Below are positions 46,851 to 57,285 of a DNA stretch of 64,000 nucleotides, in pieces; position 1 is the stretch's first letter, and each line of letters starts with the position of its first letter. Below the pieces are notes generated by a model, which was given only the letters and a program-made list of their open reading frames with translations, did no database searches and was not told the DNA's origin. The position numbers and the translations under genes are program-made. The stretch spans positions 38,779,902 to 38,843,901 of the forward strand of contig OU452198.1 in the NCBI GenBank assembly GCA_911728435.2, given 5' to 3'. The stretch comes from Apoderus coryli (lineage: Eukaryota > Arthropoda > Insecta > Coleoptera > Attelabidae).

Positions 46851-47803
46851 CCATTCTATTCTGAATAATTTTACAAATGTAGCCTTACTGGACCTGCATA
46901 ATATTCTTGCGACAGAAATCTAATGTTATATCTAGTTTTCTCATAAAACTACATGGCGTCCGTCATGACGCACCCTGTATACGGTGCTCATCAAAATAAA
47001 AAACGATTCTCATTAAATGAACCGTATCATTGATCGCCTTTGCTCCGCACCATAGGTATATGTTGTTAAGATATGTGTGTACATCTCATTAAAAATAATT
47101 AACGCGATTCAACACGCTTAGAACAGATAAAACATTCTTCTACACACACTACTGTCGTCTAAATTCTGCGATACTTTTCAACCACCATATGCAAAACACC
47201 CTCTTGTGAGTTTTCTATCGCACCCCAACAATCTTTTGCTTGTCTTTCCATGTTGTGCTATTTTTCTCTCTCATTTATAGAAAAAAGCATGCACGTCCAA
47301 TTAACTTTTTTCTAAATAATTAAGCTCGATGAATGTCTGGTATAACGGAGTAAACATGCGTGTATGTTTTTTAACAATAATTCTGTTGAAAATCTTGTTA
47401 CTACACAGGTAGGGATTTTCATTTTAAGGCAGAGAATACCCACTCATATTCATTTCACAGGAAGCTTAATCGTTTTTTGTTTTAGGTTAGTTAACCTGAC
47501 TCCATTCCGGAGTTCACGTACGGGATTATTTAACCGATCGATGGAGTGTGAATAATAATAATTTAATAATTAACCTTTAATTGCACGTAGCGGTGCCTAC
47601 CAGGTGTAACAAAATAGGCATCGGATTCTCATTTTTTTACTCTAAGTAAACCCCCTGCACAAATTTTCTGCATAATGAGCCCGATAATTATGAAGATAAT
47701 AATAATTCAATCAATTCAATTCTTTGTTTTTCCGTTACTTCTGCCATAGCAGTAATGAATGTGAGTGTTAAATTTGAGTTTTTCGATTTTTGTTTGTAAG
47801 GAA
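46851..47803. other. No recognised gene
   Basis: GCACCCTGTATACGGTGC at 46971 is another common terminus. No coding similarity. Confidence 0.35.
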
Positions 47804-47806
47804 ACT

Positions 47807-49037
47807 AAGGCCTATTCTACACAAGCCACAAAAACGCGACCGTTTGCCTGCGAGCGACACGTGTGTGTCACAGAACTACATAGTGTTAATTGGGCATACT
47901 ATACGAGCAACTTTGCGGTCGCGTGTGGACGCGTTCGTTGGCGTGCCGGCGTGTCATTCTATATGTAGCCAGTGTTGTTCCTGTCAGTACAATTGTACTG
48001 AAATCAGTACAATGACCAATTTGTCAGTACGTCAGTACAATAGCTAATAATTTCAGTACAATTTGATTAGGTTTACAATTGTTCTGCTTTCTGTCAATTT
48101 CAAGGTAACTAACCTAACTAGCCACGAAATCTGGCCGTCTAACCTAGAAATTAAGGCCATATAATAGAAGTAGAATTATTGAAAGTCAATTTTGGACAGA
48201 AAATCATATTAAAAAGAACAAGAATAATTAACCACAATTTTTTTTGGTCGTTATCAATGACAACGGAAAAGGAACGTGCGTCACAGATAGGTGAGTGAAA
48301 ATTGCTCATATTTTGCGTAGAAGGATAACGCATAATATATTTTAGTGATATCGGTGCTTTAAACGGTAATCTGACGGTACTATTTTTTTTTTGTTAGAAA
48401 ATCTGATAATTTGTTTATTTAAATGTTAATTTATGTTCTAAGTAAATTAGAAAAGGTATTTTGTTTATGTAAACGTTTTTAGAAATAAATTATTTCAATT
48501 TCCCGCGTCAGTACAATTGAACCTCAAATCAGTACCGTGAAGGCGCTGTTTTCAGTATTTAAATTTATTTCAGGAACAACACTGTATGTAGCTACTTGCA
48601 ACCGTCTGGCGGGCCGAGCCGATTTGTCCTTCTCCAGTCCACGACTAGTAGTGCAGATCATTGTTGTGCTTGGTGTCTTTGCAAACAATTTATTTGACAC
48701 TGAACGATTTATTATTTGTGAAATCGTGGATCAACCTCCTCTCTATAATGTAAAAAGTAAGGATTATTCTAAAAGGGATGTGAAGGTGTTGGGTGAAAGC
48801 AGCAGAAGTAATGTTTGAAGATTGGACCAACCGAGTGTACCGCCCATCGTCTTTTTTTACGTTAATTGCTGCGAACATGAGCAAATATGAGGCCTTTTTA
48901 TCCTAGTCTAGAATGGGTCGCGTTTCACTCGCAGGTTATACGCGCGGCGTCTACACGCTCGTATAGAATGGGCTAAATTTTGAAGCGACTGAGCGACTAA
49001 CCGGTCGTGTTTTTGTGGCTCGTGTAGAATGGGCCTT
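47807..49037. mobile_element. TIR element with 3-bp target duplication ACT
   Basis: Ends AAGGCCTATTCTACACAAG and the complement of AAGGCCCATTCTACACGAG; the TIR continues through CCACAAAAAC(G/A)CGACCG. ACT flanks both sides (47804-47806 and 49038-49040). Subterminal ATTCTA(T/C)A(C/T)GAG-type words repeat near 48910 and 48960. Interior after removing the nested hAT element is about 615 bp and non-coding. A 3-bp duplication fits PIF/Harbinger or Zator-like elements, but the terminal motif does not decide between them. Confidence 0.75.
47970..48584. mobile_element. Nested non-autonomous hAT element
   Basis: Terminal repeats CAGTGTTGTTCCTG (47970-47983) and CAGGAACAACACTG (48571-48584) are perfect. 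The 8-bp target duplication TATGTAGC is perfect at 47962-47969 and 48585-48592. CAGTG termini and 8-bp duplications define hAT elements. Subterminal TCAGTACAAT is repeated many times, the expected transposase-binding arrangement. 615 bp, no transposase. Confidence 0.93.
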
Positions 49038-49040
49038 ACT

Positions 49041-50397
49041 GAACACAAGCAACTGACAAATATTATTTCTATTTGACAGATACAAGGTTTTCCATGGCAA
49101 GTCTCTTAAAATTATTAGGGAACCAGATTTCAATTTTTTGGAGCCTTGGTTTGGTATAGGACGCTATCACACAGGACCTAATCAAGACCTAAGAAACTAT
49201 CCTTAATGACCGTTTACCAAAAAACTTTTCTTTAAAAATGTTTTCAAAATAACGATTATTTTCGGAAATATACAGGCGTTTCACAGTTTATACTCACTCT
49301 GTATATAAAATTCTTTAAATTTAAAGTAATTTATGCTATTCATAGTTACCCGGCATCAGAAATACCTATTTCTTCATGTTTGGCGTCAGATTGTAGGGTT
49401 GAGGAGGCTTACCTGAAAGAATCGAAAATAAATATTAAAAATTATTATTTTTTCTAGTACTTTAAATAAATTAGTTTTAAATATAGCTCGTTATTATTTC
49501 ACACTACGAACCACGAAAAACGTTACATTATGTTTTCTCCTTACTCTATAAATTTGCCTCATCTACCACAAGAAACTATTTGATAGAGACTTTTTTGCAG
49601 ACACTATATATAGCTTTTAGAAAATATCAGGACCATCTTATTGTAAAACCTTGTAGTTCAACTAAAACCATACAACTTTTGGTTCAAACAAAACTATTTG
49701 CAATTAAACCACGTTAAAGCTAAAAGCAATTCGTATATTGTTTATGCATTTAACATATTATAAACTCCTATTTTCTCAATTCCTTTACCACCGTTTGTGC
49801 CTTGCGTAATTTTAAACAATAAAAGTTTCTCATTTCGTGGGCACAAGTATATCTCTCTTCTCTGTGGAAGTTTCTCTAACTTCACATACATCCGGATAAT
49901 ATGAATAGAAACTTCACCATTACTCTCCGAGAGTGGCACGTCTCGAGCTTATGCTGCCTCACCACATTTTTTTCGCTTTTCCGACAGTGGTTATTACGCG
50001 ATGGCCTAAAGCGGTATGAATAAGCACACGAAGAAATACAGACTGCATGCGTCATAAACAAGTAGTTAGTCTACTCAGCAGGGAGTAAGTATTTTGCATT
50101 CTGAAATTATTAAAATAGATCTCTCTGAACATTTTGAATTTAAAGCTGCCTGAGTTCCTAAAAATGCTAAATGAGAACTGACTCTAGCAGGTATTTAGAA
50201 AAAAAGGCTGTTTTGTAGATGGAAAAGGCGTGTTGTTCGTCAAAGAAGAAACCAACATACCCGGCGTAACAAGTAGAATTAAATTTTCACATAACAGTAG
50301 GGGTCGTTTTGATATATATAATATATAATTCTCGAGAAAATAGCGTTTCAAATTTCACCAGTTAGGTGAATTATAAGAATATAATATGTACTTGAGT
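49041..50397. other. No recognised gene
   Basis: ATAATTCTCGAGAAAATAGCG followed by TTTCACCAGTTAGGT (50328-50375) recurs at 54980-55020, marking an interspersed repeat. ATATACAGGCGTTTCACAGT near 49270 is a repeat end. Confidence 0.4.
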
Positions 50398-50869
50398 ACG
50401 GTAACACATTGTTAGAGCGTTCACTTGACTCAACACCGCCTTTAAGCAGGTTTTTCCTAATTTTTCCTGCGTTATTACTCAGAAGCCTTAACAGACAAGT
50501 AGCTTAAAAATATTATATAAATATTTCGCATTCATTGCCGACTGCGGACACATTGCTTGGGTAAAGCCTAGGTTGGAGCCGAGCTCAGACGACTAATAAT
50601 GAACAAACATTTGTACTCGAAAGGCTTAAGACCATGCCTGCCTGGCCGCGACGCGAGGTTCCTGCTGCATCGACATCATGTACATATCATTTTTGTAGTA
50701 TATAGTCATGCTCACTTCTGTTTTGTAAATATTGTATATATATTTAGTTTTAAGATAAATGTTTGTAATGCTGTTATGTAAATGAACGTATGAAATAAAA
50801 ATTTTTGATTGATTGATTTGATTGACTTCGCATGCGGAAGGTTATGGGTTCGATTCCCAGTTCTGGCAA
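50398..50869 (+). repeat. tRNA-like sequence (SINE head or pseudo-tRNA) split by a retroposon
   Basis: GGTAACACATTGTTAGAGCG (D-arm-like) at 50400-50419 and GGTTATGGGTTCGATTCCCAG (50840-50860, a perfect B box GGTTCGATTCC) become contiguous when 50431-50821 is removed. TTCTGGCA supplies an acceptor-like 3' strand, but its 5' partner is not preserved, so this is more likely a tRNA-derived SINE or pseudogene than a working tRNA. Confidence 0.5.
50431..50821 (+). mobile_element. 5'-truncated retroposon with GATT-rich tail
   Basis: Flanked by 6-bp duplications TTGACT (50425-50430 and 50822-50827) and ending ATTTTTGATTGATTGATTTGA. No coding part remains. It is a dead-on-arrival non-LTR insertion into the tRNA-like sequence. 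Confidence 0.65.
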
Positions 50870-51202
50870 TATTTAATTTTTGAATAAAATAAATAGTTTA
50901 TTACGTTAGTTTATTGGAAATAATGAAAATCATACAATTATAATAATAATAATAATTATTAAAATAATGTTTCGTTACGCATGTCATATATTTTTGATTA
51001 TATCATGTCGGGAAAGTTTTGGGGTGACACAACCGATTTTTTTCTTATACAACGAATTTAAAAAGCTTTTTAACGAGAACCGATTCCTAGGGGTACATTT
51101 TAGGGTCCTATATTTTCGTAAGCAGGAAAAAAAATTGGAACTTGTCGTCTTCATCTTCTATCAATTTTCTCATATGTAGTGCTATGTTATAAGGTTCTTT
51201 AA

Positions 51203-51241
51203 GCCACTGATGACGGAGACATAGTCCGAAACATGTCTGGC
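51203..51241 (+). ncRNA. Hammerhead ribozyme, best-formed copy
   Basis: Stem I GCCA/TGGC (51203-51206 with 51238-51241), CTGATGA 51207-51213, stem II CGGA/TCCG closing GACATAG, GAAAC 51228-51232, stem III ACATGT and GTC with the cut expected after C51237. No extra core base and no mismatch in the three stems. The same architecture as 7113-7161. Confidence 0.8.
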
Positions 51242-52599
51242 AGAAAGTAGTAAAGTTTCAGCGGATATATATACCGGGTCGGGCAGTACATTCGCCTTGG
51301 TCCCTCATAGCCCAACGAAATTGGAATTGCAACTTTTGTTTGCGTGGGTGTATGTACGTCTACCAGGGCCATTTCACAAAAATGTTTTTAAATATACCGG
51401 GTGTCTCCCAGAAAAGTGTGGCATATCAAAGTTATATTTTTTTAAATGGAACACCCAGTATTTTTTGGATTTTTTAAACACTTTGGATAAAATAAAGTTA
51501 TTGTTATGACCCCTATACCTAAATCTACCAGTTTGTCCAACTTTTTGCAAAAAATAGAGCTATTTTGAAAAACATTCTGTTCGTTTATTTTTTTAGCAAA
51601 ATTGTTAAAAATTTTAAAATGGCAAGTGAATGGACATACATTAGGTCGGTGTATAGTCCAATTGTAAATATTGTACAGGGTGGTCACAATTTTTTATTGT
51701 TCTTATCAATCATACGTATTTAAATAACTTTCTTATTTTAAATAGCAAAATCATCGACTGATTATTTGATTTTAGATAATTATTTAAATGCCATTATTTA
51801 TTTTTTCTTGGTTTCAACGTTTCGACAAGAAATCAGACATTTAGTAAAATACGTTCTCGTAAACTTCTTCGTAACACAGTAATAAAATGCATGGGATAAA
51901 TAGCATAGCAGGTTTTGTCGAGACCTGTTTCTTTCGTGTAATAGCAAATAAATGTTGTAAAAAATGTTATTGTTGCGTCCACATTCAGTTATTTTATTTT
52001 CCTTTATTTGTATTTCTTTTTTATTTTTTAATTATAAATAATCATAATTCTATATTTCAAACAAAACCAAATTCAATGTATTTTCATAATATGTTTCATG
52101 TCAGTTAATAAATTTGCGCGTGTATGTCGGCCTTTAGGGACGAGCTAAACTACTATTGGCTCGTGTCGCGCAGAGTGTTTAAATTGTTTATAATAATATA
52201 ACAAGCAACATTACTTTCTCTCTTTCTCACCGCTTAACAACTTCGTTTGTTAATTAATTTGCATAATTTTTAATAACGGCATAATTTAAGTTCTTGAACA
52301 GACAAAAGTGTGTGTAAATATGTGTTGGTTATTGAACTAACTCCTTGAAGTAACGAACTTGAAGATCTGGAAGGTGTTAGAAGATTAGAGGCCGGCCGGC
52401 CAGAAGACCAACGGCCAGTTATAAATACCCAAAGGTATATACGGCGTGTCATTATTGGTAAGTCCTAAGGCCTCGTTTTTTAGAATCATTTTACATTTTT
52501 TTTTTAAATATCTGTCCTATTTATATTTATTTATATTTAAAAATCAAAAAAAAAAATGTAAAATAATTTTAAAAGACAGTTATTATTTCAATCGGAAAC
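51242..52599. other. No recognised gene; repeat ends and a hammerhead relic
   Basis: TATACCGGGTGTCTCCCAGA near 51392 and TACAGGGTGGTCACAATTTT near 51674 are terminus-type words. GTTTCAACGTTTCGACAAGA at 51810-51830 reads on the minus strand as CTTGTCGAAACGTTGAAAC with a damaged CTGATTT before it, another relic of the ACGT class. 52330-52420 is locally GC-richer. Confidence 0.4.
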
Positions 52600-53640
52600 A
52601 TGGGAATCCTGAATCTAATACCTTTGGATTCAGGAAGAAAACCGTCGGACGCGTTGCCACGCAAACATGATTTTGAAATCCCATTTGAAGTGGTCATTGC
52701 AGACTGTCAAAGTTGGCTAAACGGGGAACCACGATTTCCAGAAAACACATCCGTCTGGTATACGGACGGTTCAAAAGGAATAGAAGGGAACACAGCCATG
52801 GGAGTATACGGGCCAAATTGCAGACTCTCTGAATCTCTCGGGAAAAGTCCCACTATATTCCAAGCCGAGATCAACGCTATTAATTGTTGTGCTCAAGAAT
52901 GCCTGCAGAGAGGCATCCCGGAACGTCAGATCAATATTATGTCAAAGCTAGCATAGGAATGCAAACAGACCCTAAAGCAACTGGCAGCTCAGGGGAAAAA
53001 GATTACTCTGACATGGGTGCCAGGACATGAAGGCATAGAGGGAAACGAAGCGGCGGACCAACTTGCAAAAGAGGGCGCAAACGCTCCGTTCTGCGGCCCG
53101 GAACCCATATTTGGCCTTCCAAAAAGCCATATAAAGGAAGAACTTCGGAGATGGGAAAAGGAACAACTTAAGTCCTACTGGAGAAACACTCCAGGCCTCA
53201 GACAATCAAAAAGGTTTATCAAATCTTCAGAGGCCAACGCAGGGAAGCTTATCCAACTGGAGAGAAGCGACCTAAGGCGAATTACAGGCCTTTTTACGGG
53301 ACACCACCCAGTGAAGTACCATCTCAAAAAGATGGGCCTAACCGAGGACGACACTTGTCGGTTTTGCGAAGACGCAACAGAGACAACAGAACACGTGCTC
53401 TGCGAATGCATGGCACTTTTCTGCAAAAGGCTAAAACGCCTTGGAGGGGTGACCCTAATACCCGACGAGTCAAAGGAATTTAGCCCCCAGAGAAATCATC
53501 AACTTTATGAAAAGTGTGGGACAGCTGGGCAATTCATAGATTAGAGTCATTCACAAAAGATCTTCTGCAGGTCGAAGTGAGGGGAGGCCAAACCGCCTAA
53601 ACGACTACGAAAAACAATCTACAATTTCAATCGGAATTAA
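52600..53640 (+). pseudogene. R1/Jockey-type non-LTR element, RNase H and C-terminus (second family)
   Basis: The plus strand reads FEVVIADCQSWLNGEPRF, VWYTDGSKGIEGNTAMGVYG (first RNase H Asp), SPTIFQAEINAINCCAQ (Glu), then NIMSKLA-stop-ECKQTLKQ. Next come TLTWVPGHEGIEGNEAADQL (last Asp), RRITGLFTGHHPVKYHLKKM and a zinc block CRFCEDATETTEHVLCEC ending GTAGQFID at 53544. Compared with ICSDSQAAL...LVWECQ of the 31 kb element, the third catalytic Asp with about 15-20 residues is deleted and a Trp codon has become TAG. Two open frames of 118 and 175 residues remain. The 3' UTR ends AATTAAATAAATG. Confidence 0.85.
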
Positions 53641-55234
53641 ATAAATGTTGTTAACAAAAATTATTTGTTTTGTTTTTTCTGTAGAATACGATTCTGTAAT
53701 AAAAAAACTATGTTTCTATTTAAAAAACCAAAGTTGACCTTGAGATAACCTTGAAACGGTTGTCAAATTCGCAAATGGATACCACTTGCCCCACAATAGC
53801 AAACAACTTTTATTTTAACTTTTTTCCGAAAAATGTGCCGTTTTTAAGATATAAGGCTGTCTCAAGATAAATGGACGACCCGGTGTAGTCTTTTCACACA
53901 TTATGTTTATGTAATATGAACATGACATTCAAAGTCCAAATCTTGGTCGAAATGTAGACAAGAAAATAAATTTTGTACGTTAATGAACTACCTATGCTCA
54001 ACCAATACGATATACAATCTTAATCGCGGTCTAAAATCAAGCAAATAATAAAGCATCCGACCCTAAACGCATCCCCTGGAGGCTTTCTAACTATAACAGT
54101 TTCATCTTGTAAACAGGTAAACTAATTGTATGACTCAAACAACGTCGAAGTAGTAAACAAGCTTACACAAATATACGTTTTTTTTTTAAGTAATCCTATT
54201 AGTATAGTAGCCTTTTTGCGAAACGGGTTTTAATATAGCTAAGTTGGAAAAACAACAGCTCAAAAATAAAGCAGAGAGAAACATTAAAAAATGATTCCCG
54301 CTGTGTCGTCATTTTAATTTAACTATACGTACCTATATCTGAAGGTATACTTGGGTAATTTCCATCTATTTCGTGAAATAAGCGAGATATTTCGCTCTTT
54401 TAATTTTTCGAAAAATTACCATTGCTTAACTTAATTAAAAATCTCAGTTGTTTACCGTTTTGAAATATTATCTTTAGCGCAACGTAATCCAATGTAATCT
54501 TGTACAGTGCGACAGGCCCGGCGCTAGGCGTGCGGCGGCTTGGGCGTGGGTTGGATAGATGCATTTAAAATTGGGGGATTATTTTTTTGGAAAACTTTTG
54601 GACACGTCGATTTTAGTTTTTGACGGCGGATTTTCTTGTTGTAAATTCATGAATACAGGGTAGAACACAAATAAATGACGACCACCAGATGTATTTTACT
54701 TTCCGCACAGGGAGTGACGATTAAGGCCATTTCCAGATGAAAGTATGCCTGTCTGTCTGTATTCTTCCACGATAGCGTCTAATTTAGCTAAATTGTGGTG
54801 TATGAGTTTGGGGAGTCCTTGGATGAACTTATTAGGTTTTGGTTGAAATCGTTTTACCCTGTGATAGGGGTGGACACGACCGCCGAATTTTTAAAAAGCA
54901 CTAGGGGTAGAGTGACACATAATTTGGAGCATTTCTTAACTACTTTACAGCGATAGGTTACTTTTGATATTTGCCCACATAATTCTCGAGAAAATTGCGC
55001 TTAAAATTTCACCAGTTAGGTAGTTGGAACCTATAACTCTTATTAGAATATAATAAACACAAAACAGGTTCAATAAGAATGGCTACTGGGATAGATTTCG
55101 GCAAATAAAGATAATTGTTATTATTATCCAATCAAATTAACAATACAGAACTCGCGCTAAGAAAATAACGGCAGAACTCGCGCGTGAGCATTTCTCTCAC
55201 TATTTATTATTGTGTATTTTTTTATTGTGACGAG
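53641..55234. other. No recognised gene before the Gypsy element
   Basis: GCAGAACTCGCGCGTGAGCAT with TTTCTCTCAC at 55171-55200 has an inverted relative at about 60735-60770 beyond the Gypsy insertion. The element may therefore lie inside an older inverted-repeat unit. Confidence 0.35.
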
Positions 55235-55238
55235 ACAA

Positions 55239-55514
55239 TGTAATATGGTACGTACACCCTGTAGAGTAAGTATTTGTTTAAATTTTATATGTTTATAAAT
55301 ATTTAAATAAATGTTATTAGTTGTAAGCAAAATATGTTTTGGACAAAAATTAGGACAAGGGACGATGACCGAAGAACAGAACAGAACGACAGACGATACG
55401 AATTAGACGTACTTTAATTAATAAAGAAAATATAAATGATGTAGTCTGTCTTTAATTTATAAAGTAACGTTATGGAACATTACAAGTTCCCAAATCAAGT
55501 CTAAATTTATTACA
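55239..55514 (+). repeat. 5' LTR
   Basis: 276 bp, TGTAATATGG to TTTATTACA. Contains an AATAAA signal at 55420-55425. By eye it matches the 3' LTR at every position. Confidence 0.95.
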
Positions 55515-55531
55515 TGGCGATCCTGCCAGCC
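55515..55531 (+). promoter_or_regulatory. Primer binding site
   Basis: TGGCGATCCTGCCAGCC starts directly after the LTR. TGG pairs with the CCA end of a tRNA primer. The TGGCGA(T/C)C beginning is reminiscent of arginine-tRNA primed Gypsy elements, but the tRNA cannot be fixed from here. Confidence 0.75.
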
Positions 55532-55576
55532 CTTTTTCATTATTTTAGTTAAAAATATAATATCAGATATGGCATA

Positions 55577-55831
55577 ATGGGCACTAAGCAATCAAAAGAC
55601 CAAGTTGTGATAGCGCAAACTGCAAGTGGAGATGCAGCAGCAAATTTAAATCATGGATTGACATTGGCAGAATGGTTGTTAATAATTTTAGTAGTAATGG
55701 TATTGTTGGGTTTGGTATATGTATTGATGCAAAAGTATAAAAAGGGTATGAAACGAACAATAAGACGAGAAATTAATAAGCACGAATTAAGAAAATCCCT
55801 AAATATATTAAATCAAGAAGATCAGGTATGA
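55577..55831 (+). CDS. Small N-myristoylation-type single-pass membrane protein of the Gypsy element
   Basis: 84 residues. The start MGTKQSKD has Gly2 and Ser6, the pattern for N-terminal myristoylation. Residues about 30-51 (LAEWLLIILVVMVLLGLVYV) form one membrane span with no signal peptide. It is followed at once by KYKKGMKRTIRREINKHELR, a strong basic patch that would face the cytoplasm. It lies between primer binding site and gag, an unusual place for a retroelement gene, and its ATG is the first after the LTR that opens a frame. Possible roles are membrane targeting of particles or RNA, or membrane remodelling; small viral fusion proteins share the myristate-span-basic layout but no homology is claimed. 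The frame is intact. Confidence 0.7.
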   Translation: MGTKQSKDQVVIAQTASGDAAANLNHGLTLAEWLLIILVVMVLLGLVYVLMQKYKKGMKRTIRREINKHELRKSLNILNQEDQV

Positions 55832-56073
55832 AAATTCAAATCACTGTATATACAATAAAGTTGATGACCTATGGAATGTGCAACGTGTGCATCGACCCAG
55901 TGTTTTAATTTATGTGGACTATTTATAGGTATACGTGTAATTTGTTTATGTAATCATATTTTATTAAATTTAGTAACAATTTTAAATATTTAAGTAGATA
56001 TTTTAAATTTAATTTTTGGTATATAAATATAATACATTTTTTTTAACATACTAAATAAGCTTCAATACCTTGG

Positions 56074-57285
56074 ATGGCTATTAATAAAATTTCGGAAATT
56101 TACCAATCTTTATTACAAATTAGATCAAAAGTAAGTAAATATAATATAGATAGGAGACCGAAAAAAATTGACGAAGCAAGAGCTATATATTCTAATTTAT
56201 CTAAAGAAATACAAATTATTAATAAACAAGCTGAAAAATCTGAAATAGGATGTTCTGAAATAACTGAAATAAAAGACTTAATTTCAAAAATTAAATCCCT
56301 TTATAACGAAATTTTACAATTTGATAGAAACGAGGAAGTTAACATTTCTGAACCGAAAATGACTTCTTTTGATATAAAAACTGCTGTTAGTCTTTTACCT
56401 ACCATGGACGATTATGAAGAAACCACGAAAAAATTAATTGATGCTGTAGAGTTGTATGATTCTATGTTAGATCCTGAAGGTAAGCAATTGTTGATCAATT
56501 TTATTTTAAAAACACGCTTATCCAGTGGTGCAAAATTAAGACTAAATCAGAATTACACTACTATCGCGGCTTTAATTAACGACATGAAATCATATCTTCT
56601 TACACGTCAATCAGATACAGGACTTCAAGCAAAATTATATCGCGCAAAACAAGGCGAAAAATCTATTGAGGAATTTGGAAAGGAATTGGAAGACTTGTTT
56701 GTAAATTTAACAATATCTCAAGCGAATGGTAACGCCGACTCTTATTCTGTTTTAAAACCCATAAATGAAAAGGTAGCTATTAAAAGGTTTGCTGATGGTT
56801 TGAGAAATCAGAGGCTAAGTACAATAGTGGCATCTAGAAATTTTCTGTTCCTGAAGGATGCAATCAGATCTGCAGTAGATGAGGAAACAACTACAATACG
56901 AAGTTCACCGCAAATGTTTAGAGTTTCCGCAAGAGGTAGGCAACATGTTCCGCGTGGAAATTTTCGCCCTAGAACCGGTGGCCGTAATATTTCACAAAAC
57001 AATATCCAAAATCGACATTTCTATAATCAAAATAACACCCGTACAACAAATCATAATAATCAGCATTATAATAATAATAATAGAAATTTTAGACAAGTTT
57101 ATAGAGGTAATAGGAGAGGTTCAAGGTCAGCGTCACATAATGTACGACTTGCACAACAAAATAACATTACTCTAGATCAAGATTCCTTATTTCAGGAAAC
57201 AACAGAAGTAGTTCCAAGTACTTCTAGTGATTTTTTTCGTGCCCAAAGGCAAGAATTTAAATCATGTTTTTACATATTCCAATAA
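56074..57285 (+). CDS. gag: Gypsy Gag polyprotein
   Basis: 403 residues, intact. Residues 1-95 are helical and charged; about 100-285 fit a retrotransposon capsid (SLLPTMDDYEETTKKLIDAV, LRLNQNYTTIAALINDM, AKLYRAKQGEKSIEEFGKEL, EKVAIKRFADGLRN). Residues about 290-360 are a basic, Asn/Arg-rich tail (RGRQHVPRGNFRPRTGGR, NHNNQHYNNNNRNFRQVYRG) that would bind RNA in place of a CCHC zinc knuckle, which is absent. It would assemble the particle. The frame overlaps the protease frame by about 60 nt or more. Confidence 0.9.
   Translation: MAINKISEIYQSLLQIRSKVSKYNIDRRPKKIDEARAIYSNLSKEIQIINKQAEKSEIGCSEITEIKDLISKIKSLYNEILQFDRNEEVNISEPKMTSFDIKTAVSLLPTMDDYEETTKKLIDAVELYDSMLDPEGKQLLINFILKTRLSSGAKLRLNQNYTTIAALINDMKSYLLTRQSDTGLQAKLYRAKQGEKSIEEFGKELEDLFVNLTISQANGNADSYSVLKPINEKVAIKRFADGLRNQRLSTIVASRNFLFLKDAIRSAVDEETTTIRSSPQMFRVSARGRQHVPRGNFRPRTGGRNISQNNIQNRHFYNQNNTRTTNHNNQHYNNNNRNFRQVYRGNRRGSRSASHNVRLAQQNNITLDQDSLFQETTEVVPSTSSDFFRAQRQEFKSCFYIFQ

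Noticed and set aside
50828..50869. Functional tRNA gene
   Set aside because: Only the 3' half is contiguous; the acceptor 5' strand is not recovered even after removing the insertion.
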